A program made the position numbers and the translations under genes. 64,000 nt of DNA from an uncultured Anaeromyxobacter sp. (GTDB taxonomy: Bacteria > Myxococcota > Myxococcia > Myxococcales > Anaeromyxobacteraceae). The stretch spans positions 1-64,000 of the forward strand of contig CAIQRS010000010.1 of the NCBI GenBank assembly GCA_903874275.1. The letters run 5' to 3'. The notes below the pieces were generated by a model. That model ran no database searches and had not been told where the DNA came from. It saw only the letters and a list, made by a program, of their open reading frames with translations. This document shows, one piece after another, positions 53,574 to 63,432 of this stretch. Each line of letters starts with the position of its first letter. The first letter of the stretch is position 1.

Positions 53574-54327
53574 ACCTCCTCGAGGTGAGCGGCATCTCCA
53601 AGCGGTTCGGGGGGGTGCAGGCGGTGAAGGGGGTCTCCTTCCGCGTCCGCAAGGGGGCGGTCAAGGCGGTCATCGGCCCGAACGGCGCCGGCAAGACCAC
53701 CCTCTTCGACCTGCTCTCCGGCTTCCGCGCCCCCGACGAGGGCACCGTCCGCTTCCAGGACCGGGAGATCCAGGGCAGCGCCCCGCACGAGGTGGCCGCG
53801 CTCGGCATCTCCCGCACCTTCCAGAATCTGAAGCTGTTCGGCCACATGACGGCGCTGGAGAACGTGATGGTGGGGCGCCACGTGCGCAGCCGGGCCGGGA
53901 TGCTGGCCGGGATGTTCCAGCCCCCCTCGGCGCGCCGCGAGGAGCGGGCGATCGAGGAGCGGGCCCGCGCCGAGATGCGCTTCCTGGGGGTGGAGCCCCT
54001 GGCCCACTCCCCGGCGGGAAGCCTGGCCTACGGCCAGCAGCGGGCCGTCGAGTTGGCGCGCGCCCTCTGCGCCGAGCCCACGCTCCTGCTCCTCGACGAG
54101 CCGGCGGCGGGCTTGAACATGCGGGAGACCGGCGAGCTGGCCGACCAGGTGCTGCGCATCCGCGAGAGGGGCGTCACCGTGCTCCTCGTCGAGCACGACA
54201 TGTCGCTCGTCATGCGCATCTCCGACGAGGTGGCCGTGCTCTGCTTCGGGCAGAAGATCGCCGACGCCGACCCGCGCTCGGTGCAGCGCAACCCGGAGGT
54301 CGTCCGGGTCTACCTGGGTGAAGACTG

Positions 54328-54328
<1 letters not shown>
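53570..54328 (+). CDS. livG: Branched-chain amino-acid ABC transporter ATPase LivG
   Basis: 252 aa from GTG 53570. Walker A GPNGAGKTT, the LivG-type ISRTFQNLKLFGHMTALENV segment, signature SLAYGQQRAVELARAL (LAYGQQR in place of LSGGQ, normal for LivG), Walker B LLLLDEPAAGLN and the switch VEHDMSLVM. It powers amino-acid import. Stop and livF start overlap by one base (TGATG). Confidence 0.95.
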
Positions 54329-55049
<721 letters not shown>

Positions 55050-55053
<4 letters not shown>

Positions 55054-56336
55054 CCGGACAGCCGGACCGCGAGGCGATGGACCGCGAGGAGATCGTGCAG
55101 CTCCAGCTGGAGCGGCTCGAGGCCACCCTCAACCGGGCGCAGAGGAGCGTGCCCTTCTACCAGCGCCGCTTCGCCGAGGCGGGCTTCGACGCCGAGGGGC
55201 TGCGCTCCCTCGACGACCTGCGCCGGCTCCCCTTCACCACGAAGCGCGACCTGCGCGACAACCACCCCTACGGCATGTTCGCCGTGCCGCTGCGGGACGT
55301 GGTCCGGGTGCACGCCTCCTCGGGGACGACCGGGCTCGCCACCGCGGTGGGCTACACCCGAAACGACCTGAAAACCTGGTCCGACCTGGTGGCCCGGATC
55401 CTGGTGGCCGGTGGCGTGGGCAAGGACGACGTGGTGCAGGTGGCCTTCGACTACGGCCTCTTCACCGGCGCCTTCGGCTTCCACCAGGGGGCGGAGCGGC
55501 TGGGCGCGTCGGTGATCCCGGTCTCCTCGGCGAGCGCCCGGCGCCAGCTGGGGATCATGAAGGACTACCGGAGCACCGCGCTCGTCTGCACCCCCAGCCA
55601 CGCCATGACGCTGGCCGACGCCGCCATCGAGGCCGGCCTGAAGCCCGGGACGCTCTCCTTGCGCCACGGGCTCTTCGGTGCCGAGCCCTGGTCCGAGTCG
55701 ATGCGGGCCGACCTGCAGGCGAAGCTCAAGCTCGTGGCCACCGACAACTACGGCCTCTCCGAGGTGGGCGGTCCCGGGCTGGCCGGCGAGTGCCTGGACC
55801 GGCGCGGGCTCCACGTGGCCGAGGACCACTTCCTCGTCGAGGTGGTGGACCCCGAGACCCTGGCCCCGGTTCCCGACGGAACGGTGGGGGAGCTCATCGT
55901 CACCACCCTCACCCGGGAGGCCATGCCGGTGGTCCGCTTCCGGACCCACGACCTGGCCTCGCTCACCCGCGTGCCCTGCGCCTGCGGCCGGACCATGGCC
56001 CGGATGAGCCGCGTGAAGGGGCGCACCGACGACCTGATCCTGGTGAAGGGAGCCCGGGTCTTCCCCTCGGAGATCGAGGCGGTCCTCCTCGAGGTGGAGG
56101 GGACCGAGCCCCACTACGAGATCGTGCTGGAGCGGCGGCACGGGGGGGACGAGGCGCTGGTCCGCGTGGAGGCCGCCACCCCGGGCGACGAGAACCTGCG
56201 CGGGGCGGTCGAGCGCAGGCTCGCGTCCGAGCTGGGAGTGGCCGTCGCGGTCGAGCTCGTCGCCCCGCGGACGCTCCCGCGGTCGGAGGGCAAGGCCCGG
56301 CGGGTGATCGACCGGCGCCGGCCCGACGCTCCCTGA
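55050..56336 (+). CDS. paaK: Phenylacetate-CoA ligase 3
   Basis: 428 aa from ATG 55050. PaaK-type motifs: ASSGTTGLATAVGYT (the usual Lys after TTG is Leu), FDYGLFTGAFGFHQG, YGLSEVGGPGLAGEC, and the C-terminal RTLPRSEGKARRVID. The P-loop change TTGLAT against TTGKPT of the other two is notable, though the downstream catalytic lysine region is intact. It probably still forms acyl-CoA but with altered specificity. It closes the ior-paaK-liv operon. Confidence 0.9.
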
Positions 56337-56397
56337 CGCGAGGCGTCGAATGACGCGCTCCGCCGTGCGAATCCGGCGAAAGCGGCCCCTCGTCGCC

Positions 56398-56426
56398 TTG
56401 ACAGGGGGGCGCTTCCCGACAAACAA
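56398..56426 (+). promoter_or_regulatory. Candidate promoter for the lipase gene
   Basis: A perfect TTGACA -35 box followed after 17 bp by a weak AAACAA -10, 64 bp upstream of the ATG at 56491, in the 154-bp gap after the paaK/liv operon. The -10 is poor, so this is tentative. The gap otherwise shows nothing notable. Confidence 0.35.
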
Positions 56427-56490
56427 CAAGCGCTTACGCGTCGCGCCCTCGCGCCGACACCGGGATTCACCCACCGTAACTGGAGGCAGC

Positions 56491-59481
56491 ATGACGCTTC
56501 GCCACCTCGCGCCCGCGGCGCTTCTCGCGCTCGCGGTCCTTGCCTGCACGCCATCCGTCCCGTCGAACCCGAACACCGTCATCGTGACGGCCGAGTTCGA
56601 CCCCTCCACCGGCACGATCCCGCAGCCCAACTCGCTGGCGATCAACCCCGCGCTGAACCCGAACCTGCTCGCCCCGCGCAACGCGCAGGAGGAGTTGCTG
56701 GCCTACTTCGCGCAGCAGGGCGGCTTCCCGCCCGACCAGGTGCTCTCGCTCGGGTTCCCCGTCGCGACGCTCACGGTGAACGGGCCGGGCGACGTGACCT
56801 CGGCGGCGCCCGACATCGACGTCAGGACCATCGTCCCCTGCACCAGCGCGCGGGCACCGGCCAACTGCAACTTCTTCGTGTTCGACGCGCTGGCGCCGGT
56901 GGACCAGCAGTTTCCCCCGTTCGCCCCCTCGTACCCCACGCCGGCCCTGGGAGCGCGCAGCGGGACGATCAAGGCGACGCCGGGCCCCGCGAACGCTCCC
57001 ACCACCTGGCGCCCCGGCGGCCTCTTCTTCTACGCGCTGCGCGGCGGCGCGAGCGGCATCAAGACCAGGGCCGCCGTCCCGCTGCAGCCGTCCTCCACCA
57101 CCTACACCCTCATCTTCGGCCGGCCGAGCGACTTCACCTGCCCCTCCACCGCTCCCAACTGCGCGCTGAAGACGCTGAAGACGTTGCAGACCCAGTACCA
57201 GCCGGTCTTCGCCACCATCGAGAACAAGGGCTTCCCGCTCGACGAGGTGGTGGTGGTGGGAACCTTCTCGGTCGCCCCGGCGACGACGTGGGTCATCGCC
57301 GATCCCGGCACCGGGGCGGTACCGGTCCCCTCCAACTTCCTGCTCGACCCGCTCACCAACAAGGTCTCGTCGGCGGTCGACGAACGCTTCTTCGGCCTCC
57401 CGTTCAGCTCTCTCGACGGCTTCAGCACCACCGGCATGGACATCGCCCAGACCTCCGGTCCGATCAGCGCGGCGAGCGTCCGCGCGTCGGAGGGGAAGGG
57501 CGTCTTCATCTACAAGGCGGGCGCGACGACGGCGACCGAGCTGACCGGGGCGACCGGCGTCTACGCCCAGCCGCCGCCGATCACCATCGACATGTCCACC
57601 GGGCGCCCCTGCTCCCCGGTGAACGCCCAGGGGGACTACGGCCCCACCTGCGTCTCCAAGATCATCGGCCTCCAGCCCGCCCTGACCGTCCCCACCCCTC
57701 TTGGCCCGCTCGTCCTCCCGCCGTACGAGGAGACGACCGAGTACGCGGTGATCGTCACCAGCAGGGTCACCGACCCCTCGGGCATCCCGCTCTCCAACAC
57801 CACGCTCGGGCAGATGCTCCTCTTCACCCATCCCCTCTGCACGCCGTCGCCGGGTTGCGTGGCCTCGCCTTCCACGGCGACCTCGGAGCTCCCGGGTGTC
57901 TCCGGACCGCTGGCTTCCCTCCTCGAGAGCATGCGGCTCCGGCTCCAGCCGGTGGTCTCCCAGCTGGCGACCGACCACGGCATCGCCAAGGCCGACATCG
58001 TCATGCCCTACACGTTCCGCACCCAGACCATCACGGCGCCCGCGGTCCAGCTCGGGGTAGGCCCCTACGCGAGGCTGCCGGGGGGGAGCACGGACGCGTT
58101 CCCCGACGCGCCCTACTTCAACCCCGCGGTCCCGGGTGACCCTCTCAACCCCAGGCCGGTGACCCCTGCCGCGATGGCCGCCAGGTGGGGCGTTCCCCCC
58201 GAGGTCCTGGCCACGGGCATCTCCACCTTCGTGGAGGCGACCATCATCACGAAGGACCTGCTCGATCCGGCCACGGGCGCCTTCAGCCCGAACCCGGCTG
58301 CCGGTCCGATCGGCTTCCTCCCCGCGATCGTCGCCATCCCCCAGGGGACGGCCCCCGACGGCGGCTGGCCGCTCGTGGTCTTCCACCACGGCCTCGGCCG
58401 CAGCCGCGGCGATTCGCTCTTCATCGCCTCCGCCCTCTCCGGAAGCGGGATGGTCGTGGCCGCCATCGACACCGTCAAGCACGGGGCCCGCTCCTGGTGC
58501 TCGGTCGATACCACCGTCACGCCCAGCGTCGCGACGGGCTGCGCGACCGGGGTGACCTGCGACATCACGGTGTTCCAGCGGCAGCAGGGCGATCCGGCGA
58601 CCGCCAGGCCGGGGCTCTGCACCGGAGCCCTCCAGCTCGCTCCCATCGGCCCGGGCCCCTGGGACCAGACCGGCGGCGCCGGCGTCACCTCGGGCTCCTT
58701 CTTCGTGGGGCCGAACTTCTTCCGGTGGCGCGATTCGGTCCGGCAGGACATCTTCGACCAGTCGATGCTGGTCCGCGTCCTGACCACCGCCAACGGCACG
58801 GCGCTCCTGTCGGCCGCAGCCGGGAGCGTGGTCGCGATCGATCCCTCCAAGGTCTACTACGTCGGCCAGTCGCTCGGGGCCATCAACGGGACGCTCGACG
58901 TCGCGGCCAATCCGCGCATCTCGCGCACCGTGCTCAGCGTGGGCGGCGCCACCTGGGTCGACATCGCGACCACCTCGCCCAGCTTCGAGGGGCTCTATCG
59001 CGGCGTCCTCGAGTTCCTGGGAATCACGCCCGGCTCCACCGAGAACCTGCTCTTCCTCATCGCCGGCCACTGGATCCTCGACCCGGCCGACCCGGCCAAT
59101 TTCGCCGCGAACCTGGTCCACTCCCCCCTGCCCAACTTCCTCGTCGATCCCACCGGAGCGACGCCTCAGGCGCCCAAGGCCGTCCTTGGCCAGGGAGCCC
59201 GCTGCGACGGCACGGTTCCAAATCCCACCAACGAGCTCCTCTTCGGGCTCATCGGCCTCGCGCCGCTCGAGCCCACGGCATCCTCCACCACTCCAGGCCT
59301 CCAGTGGTTCATGAACTCCACGGGCGGCACCTGCCCGACCGACGGCTCGGTCGGTCCAGGCGCCAATCACGGCTTCCTCCTCGACTGGACCAACCCGGCC
59401 CTGGCCACGGCCGCGCAGCAGAACGTGGTCTCCTACCTCCTCGGCGGCCCCGTCTCCCCCACCCCCGTCGTCGTTCCCTGA
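56491..59481 (+). CDS. Large lipase-like lipoprotein (VolA/Pla-1-like alpha/beta hydrolase)
   Basis: 996 aa from ATG 56491 with a TGGAGG site. Signal peptide ends LAVLAC (lipoprotein). The N-terminal ~550 residues resemble the bacterial virulence-factor lipase N-terminal domain (FDPSTGTIPQPNSLAI opening, conserved in VolA-type lysophospholipases). A hydrolase domain follows: PLVVFHHGLGRSRGDS, nucleophile Ser794 in YVGQSLGAING and His960 in GANHGFLLDW. It likely sits on the cell surface and releases fatty acids. It is 8 bp from a FadL gene, which fits that role. Confidence 0.83.
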   Translation: MTLRHLAPAALLALAVLACTPSVPSNPNTVIVTAEFDPSTGTIPQPNSLAINPALNPNLLAPRNAQEELLAYFAQQGGFPPDQVLSLGFPVATLTVNGPGDVTSAAPDIDVRTIVPCTSARAPANCNFFVFDALAPVDQQFPPFAPSYPTPALGARSGTIKATPGPANAPTTWRPGGLFFYALRGGASGIKTRAAVPLQPSSTTYTLIFGRPSDFTCPSTAPNCALKTLKTLQTQYQPVFATIENKGFPLDEVVVVGTFSVAPATTWVIADPGTGAVPVPSNFLLDPLTNKVSSAVDERFFGLPFSSLDGFSTTGMDIAQTSGPISAASVRASEGKGVFIYKAGATTATELTGATGVYAQPPPITIDMSTGRPCSPVNAQGDYGPTCVSKIIGLQPALTVPTPLGPLVLPPYEETTEYAVIVTSRVTDPSGIPLSNTTLGQMLLFTHPLCTPSPGCVASPSTATSELPGVSGPLASLLESMRLRLQPVVSQLATDHGIAKADIVMPYTFRTQTITAPAVQLGVGPYARLPGGSTDAFPDAPYFNPAVPGDPLNPRPVTPAAMAARWGVPPEVLATGISTFVEATIITKDLLDPATGAFSPNPAAGPIGFLPAIVAIPQGTAPDGGWPLVVFHHGLGRSRGDSLFIASALSGSGMVVAAIDTVKHGARSWCSVDTTVTPSVATGCATGVTCDITVFQRQQGDPATARPGLCTGALQLAPIGPGPWDQTGGAGVTSGSFFVGPNFFRWRDSVRQDIFDQSMLVRVLTTANGTALLSAAAGSVVAIDPSKVYYVGQSLGAINGTLDVAANPRISRTVLSVGGATWVDIATTSPSFEGLYRGVLEFLGITPGSTENLLFLIAGHWILDPADPANFAANLVHSPLPNFLVDPTGATPQAPKAVLGQGARCDGTVPNPTNELLFGLIGLAPLEPTASSTTPGLQWFMNSTGGTCPTDGSVGPGANHGFLLDWTNPALATAAQQNVVSYLLGGPVSPTPVVVP

Positions 59482-59489
59482 GGACCACC

Positions 59490-60782
59490 ATGCGCAAGCT
59501 CCTGCTCGCCCTCCTCCTGGTCCCGGCCCTCGCCTCCGCGGGCGGCTACTCCATCCCCAGCGTCGTCTCCCGCGACCTCGCCATGAGCGACTCTCTGGTC
59601 GCCGACCAGACCGGCGCCGGCGCGGTCTTCCGCAACCCGGCGGCGCTCTCCCGCCTCTCCGGGCTCGACCTGACGCTGAACGGCGGCATCATCGGCAACG
59701 GGTCCACCTGGACCAACACCACGAGCTACTACCCGTCCCCGGTCACCACCGACTTCAAGGCGGCGACCCCGCTGGCCTTCTTCGTCTCCTGGTCGGGAAA
59801 GATCTCCGGCCACGGCTACGGCGTCGGTGCCGGCGTGAACGTGCCCGGAGGTGGCAACGTCTTCTGGCCGTCGGACTGGGCCGGGCGCCACTCCTTCATC
59901 TCGGTGGACCGCAAGCTCTTCGGGGCCTACCTCACGGCGGGCTTCGAGATCATCCCGCAGATCCGGGTGGGAGGCGGCTTCGTCTACTACTACGCCACCG
60001 AGAAGCTCTCCGTGGCCAAGGCGCTCCCGGGCGGAAGCGACGGGCTCGTCACCGTGGCCGACTCGGGCGGCGCTCCCAGCTGGGACGCCTCGCTGGAGAT
60101 CCAGCCCCTGCTGGACGTCCCGTTCCGCATCGGCCTCGACTACAAGCAGCAGGTCTTCATGAAGCTCAAGGGGCCGGCCAACTTCGACTTCCCCCCGGCC
60201 TTCGGCGCCGTCTACCCGAACCAGGAGTTCAACCACGTGCTCCCCTACCCGAGCACCTTCAACGTGGGCGTGGCCTGGCGCCCGGTCCCCACCGTGGACC
60301 TCACCGCCGGCTACACCTACGAGCACTACAGCGTCTACACCTCGGACACCTTCGTGGGGCAGACCATCGACCCGTCCACCGGCCAGCCCCTCGAGCTCTC
60401 GGTGTGGCGCAACTACGGCAACGCCAGCATCTTCCGGCTGGGCGGGGCCTGGCAGGTCCTGCCGGAGCTCGAGCTGCGCGCCGGCTTCCTCTACGACGCC
60501 TCGGGCGTGAACCCGGCTTACTTCAACCCGTCCCTGCCCGACGGCAAGGCCTGGGCCGGATCGCTGGGGCTGGGCTGGGAGGTCGTGAAGGACCTCTCCA
60601 TCAACGCCGCCTTCTTCAACGCCTGGTTCGAGACCCTGAACTCGGTTCCGGCCGCCAGCACGCCGACCCTCGACAACGCGTCGTCCTTCCCGGGCCAGTA
60701 CAAGAACTTCGCGTGGGTCGCCAGCCTGGGCGTGAACTGGAAGTGGGACCCCCAGGCCAGCAAGCCGGCCACGGCGAACTGA
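59490..60782 (+). CDS. FadL/OmpP1/TodX-type outer-membrane channel
   Basis: 430 aa with a signal peptide (ALLLVPALASA). The mature start GGYSIPSVVSRDLAMSDSLVA and RNPAALSRLSGLDLTLNGG segment is the FadL hatch domain with its conserved NPA motif. Alternating strands and a terminal aromatic-rich beta strand (NFAWVASLGVNWKW) complete a 14-strand barrel. FadL channels import long-chain fatty acids or aromatic hydrocarbons. Co-transcription with the lipase (8 bp) suggests fatty acids released outside. Confidence 0.9.
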   Translation: MRKLLLALLLVPALASAGGYSIPSVVSRDLAMSDSLVADQTGAGAVFRNPAALSRLSGLDLTLNGGIIGNGSTWTNTTSYYPSPVTTDFKAATPLAFFVSWSGKISGHGYGVGAGVNVPGGGNVFWPSDWAGRHSFISVDRKLFGAYLTAGFEIIPQIRVGGGFVYYYATEKLSVAKALPGGSDGLVTVADSGGAPSWDASLEIQPLLDVPFRIGLDYKQQVFMKLKGPANFDFPPAFGAVYPNQEFNHVLPYPSTFNVGVAWRPVPTVDLTAGYTYEHYSVYTSDTFVGQTIDPSTGQPLELSVWRNYGNASIFRLGGAWQVLPELELRAGFLYDASGVNPAYFNPSLPDGKAWAGSLGLGWEVVKDLSINAAFFNAWFETLNSVPAASTPTLDNASSFPGQYKNFAWVASLGVNWKWDPQASKPATAN

Positions 60783-60810
60783 TCCGCATCCGCGACTGGA
60801 GTGAACACGG

Positions 60811-60830
60811 GCGCGCCCTCCGGGGCGCGC
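60811..60830 (+). terminator. GC-rich hairpin after the FadL gene
   Basis: GCGCGCCC and GGGCGCGC form a perfect 8-bp stem with a TCCG loop, 28 bp past the FadL stop and followed by TCGCCGTTTC. A short T-run follows, so it is a plausible intrinsic terminator separating the convergent lipoprotein. Confidence 0.6.
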
Positions 60831-60864
60831 TCGCCGTTTCATGGCGCCGCCCGCTCTCAGCCCG

Positions 60865-61584
60865 CTACGGAAGGACGCAGTAGCGGGGCGAGAGCGCGCC
60901 GACCGAGAGCTGGATCTGGAGCCCGTCGTAGAAACCCTGGAGCCAGTTGGTGAGCTTCTCCGGCTCGGGCGAGTGGCCATTGGTGTTGATCTGGCGGACC
61001 AGATCCATGCGCGTCCAGCCCGGATGGACCGGGTCCGCGGTGAAGACCATGGAGCCGAGGATCTTCGGGACCTCGGTGGTGCCGGAGGTCTTCCCGTAGA
61101 GCATCTTCACCTCGCTGGGCGCGGTGTCCGTGCCCTGGGTCACGCCGGCGCGCCAGGTCACCTCGAAGGTGTAGTGGCTCTGGATCCCACCGTGCGGGAT
61201 CTCCTTGGTGACGAAGTTGACGGGGTACTGGGAGTCGGTGACGAGCCAGGCCTCGCAGTCGGTCTCGGTTCGCTCCGGCCAGAAGGCGACGTCCACGCCG
61301 GTGGGGACCTGGAGCACCTGCCACACCTGGGCGAGGGAGAAGGGCACGCAGCCGCGGGCCTTGCGCTCGTTGTAGCTCGGGTTCGCGAGCACGGCGCGGG
61401 CCGGACCGATGGAGAAGGCTCCCGGGCCGGTGGCGGCCTCGCACTCGGCGGGCAGCGCCACGTCGGTGACGAGCGCCAGGGGCCCCAGGCCAGGCGGGAG
61501 TTCCGTGTTCTCGGTCCCGCAGGCACCCAGGAGGAGGGGCGCGAGCAGGACGGCCGGGAGGATGGCTCGGAGGGGTCGATTCAT
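60865..61584 (-). CDS. Lipoprotein of unknown function
   Basis: 239 aa from ATG 61584. Signal peptide LRAILPAVLLAPLLLGAC with an LGAC lipobox. The rest has four cysteines and looks like a beta-rich domain (HYTFEVTWRAG, KILGSMVFTADPVHPGWTRMDL). I do not recognise the family; its end (SVGALSPRYCVLP) is distinctive. It is divergent from the YgiB-like gene. Confidence 0.78.
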   Translation of the reverse strand: MNRPLRAILPAVLLAPLLLGACGTENTELPPGLGPLALVTDVALPAECEAATGPGAFSIGPARAVLANPSYNERKARGCVPFSLAQVWQVLQVPTGVDVAFWPERTETDCEAWLVTDSQYPVNFVTKEIPHGGIQSHYTFEVTWRAGVTQGTDTAPSEVKMLYGKTSGTTEVPKILGSMVFTADPVHPGWTRMDLVRQINTNGHSPEPEKLTNWLQGFYDGLQIQLSVGALSPRYCVLP

Positions 61585-61775
61585 GGCTCACATTCTAACC
61601 GGCTTCATCTCGAAGCGCTGCTTCCTGAATAATCTAAGAAATTCAATATGATATAGTCGGTAACCCGACTTTCGCTCCGGAGGGCGACCGGGGCCACGGC
61701 GAGAAGTCGCATCATTGCTCGCATTCGGTCGTCCTGGCGTCGACACCGGCCCCGCACCGTGCTCCACTCGAACGG
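61585..61775. promoter_or_regulatory. AT-rich divergent promoter region
   Basis: A 191-bp gap between the lipoprotein and the YgiB-like gene. Positions 61626-61660 (GAATAATCTAAGAAATTC, then AATATGATATAG) are the most AT-rich stretch I noticed in the window. TATGAT (61647-61652) could serve as a -10 box, but no -35 box at standard spacing is clear. Likely holds both promoters. Confidence 0.45.
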
Positions 61776-62213
61776 ATGCGCAAGCCGGCCTCCATCCGCC
61801 TCGGACTGCTCCTCGCAGTCTCGGCGCTGCTCCTTTCCTGCGACGGCGAGAAGCCCCAGGAGAAGCGCTGCGTGGACGACGACGGGCGCTACGTGGACGA
61901 CGCGCTCTGCACGACCGCCGCACCGGGCGCCCCGGCTGCCGACGGGGGCGTCGCCTCGTCGGCCACCGGTGGCTGGGACCAGCCGGACGGAGGCACGGCT
62001 GCGCCCCGGAGCGGCGGCTACCACTTCATCTGGATCCCGTACGGCATGTTCGGGGGGATGGGGAGCTACGCCCCCGGCTACGTCCGCACCGGGCCGGGCG
62101 GAGCCGCCACCTCCGGAGCGGCCACCTCGACCCCGGTGAGCCGGGGCGGCTTCGGCGCCACCGGCGCGACCCACGCCGGGTCCTCCTCGTCCGCGGCCAC
62201 CGCCGGGAGCTGA
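61776..62213 (+). CDS. YgiB-like (DUF1190-type) lipoprotein
   Basis: 145 aa. A lipoprotein signal peptide ends LLLSC. A CVDDDGRYVDDALC segment with two cysteines precedes a Gly/Ser-rich C-terminus ending in STPVSRGGFGATGA, as in YgiB. The gene lies 7 bp before a YgiC-type ATP-grasp gene, the classic ygiB-ygiC order. Function of YgiB is not established. Confidence 0.78.
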   Translation: MRKPASIRLGLLLAVSALLLSCDGEKPQEKRCVDDDGRYVDDALCTTAAPGAPAADGGVASSATGGWDQPDGGTAAPRSGGYHFIWIPYGMFGGMGSYAPGYVRTGPGGAATSGAATSTPVSRGGFGATGATHAGSSSSAATAGS

Positions 62214-62220
62214 CCCGCCG

Positions 62221-63423
62221 ATGGAACGCCGGGAGCGGGAGCCACGGCAGGACTGGCGTCGCCGGGTGGAGGAGGTGGGCTTCCCCATCCACACCGCCGA
62301 CACCCCGTACTGGGACGAGTCGGCATTCTGGGCGTTCACTCCGGGTGACGTGGAGATCCTCGAGCGGGCCACCGCGGGACTTCAAGAATTGGTGCTCGCC
62401 GCGGTCGGCCACGTCGTCGAGACCGGACGCTACTGGGAGCGGCTCGCCATCCCCCGGGAGATGGCGCCGCTCGTGGCCCGCTCCTGGGAGGGGGTGGACG
62501 GGGACGGCGATCCCTCCATCTACGGCCGGATGGACCTGGCCTGGGACGGCCTGGGGACCCCGCGCCTCCTCGAGTACAACGCAGACACCCCCACCGGGCT
62601 GGTCGAGGCCGCGGTGGTCCAGTGGCACTGGCTGCAGGACGTGGACCCCGCCGCCGACCAGTGGAACTCGATCCACGAGCGGCTGGTGGCGGGCTGGAAG
62701 GAGCTCGCACCCTGGCTCCCGGTGGGACCGCTCCACTTCGCGAGCCTCCCCGTCCCCGAGGACGCCCTCACCACCACCTACCTCCAGGACACCGCCGCCC
62801 AGGGTGGCCTGCGCACCTCCTTCGTGGAGATGGGGGCCATCGGCTGGGACGAGGGGAAGCGGGCCTTCGTGGACGGCGACGGCGTCGAGATGCGGGCCTG
62901 CTTCAAGCTCTACCCCTGGGAGTGGATGGCCCGGGAGACCTTCGGCGCCATGCTGCCGCGGGCCCACACCCGCTGGATCGAGCCGGCCTGGAAGATGGTG
63001 GCCTCGAACAAGGGGATCCTGGCGGTGCTCTGGGAACTCAACCCCGGCCACCCGAACCTCCTGCCCGCCTTCCTCGAGCCGGGCGACCTCCGGAGCTACG
63101 CGCGCAAGCCGCTGCTCTCCCGCGAGGGGGCCAACGTGACCCTGGTCCGCGACGGCGAGGTGCTCGCCGAGGGGACGGACGACGGCTACGGCAAGGAGGG
63201 GCACGTCTGGCAGGCGCTCTGGGAACCATCCGTCCCCATGCCCCGCTCCCTCTCCATCGGAAGCTGGCTGGTGCGGGGCGTGCCGGCCGGCGCCGGGCTC
63301 CGGGAATCGGAGGGCCCCATCACCGGGAACCTCTCGCGCTTCGTTCCCCACCTGGTCTCCGAGGACGCCGGCGGCGACCCCCGGTTGCGCGCCCGCTTCC
63401 GGGCCATCGGCGAAGGGCGCTAA
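62221..63423 (+). CDS. YgiC-type glutathionylspermidine synthase-like ATP-grasp enzyme
   Basis: 400 aa. Preserved motifs: YWDESAFWAF, YGRMDLAWDG, LLEYNADTPTGLVEAAVVQ, WEWMAREVF-like WEWMARETF, NPGHPNLLPAF and KPLLSREGANV, all typical of the glutathionylspermidine synthase C-terminal (GSP_synth) family. It would form an amide bond using ATP. The N-terminal amidase domain of true GspSA is absent, so the natural product is unknown. Confidence 0.92.
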   Translation: MERREREPRQDWRRRVEEVGFPIHTADTPYWDESAFWAFTPGDVEILERATAGLQELVLAAVGHVVETGRYWERLAIPREMAPLVARSWEGVDGDGDPSIYGRMDLAWDGLGTPRLLEYNADTPTGLVEAAVVQWHWLQDVDPAADQWNSIHERLVAGWKELAPWLPVGPLHFASLPVPEDALTTTYLQDTAAQGGLRTSFVEMGAIGWDEGKRAFVDGDGVEMRACFKLYPWEWMARETFGAMLPRAHTRWIEPAWKMVASNKGILAVLWELNPGHPNLLPAFLEPGDLRSYARKPLLSREGANVTLVRDGEVLAEGTDDGYGKEGHVWQALWEPSVPMPRSLSIGSWLVRGVPAGAGLRESEGPITGNLSRFVPHLVSEDAGGDPRLRARFRAIGEGR

Positions 63424-63432
63424 GCTTCCTCC

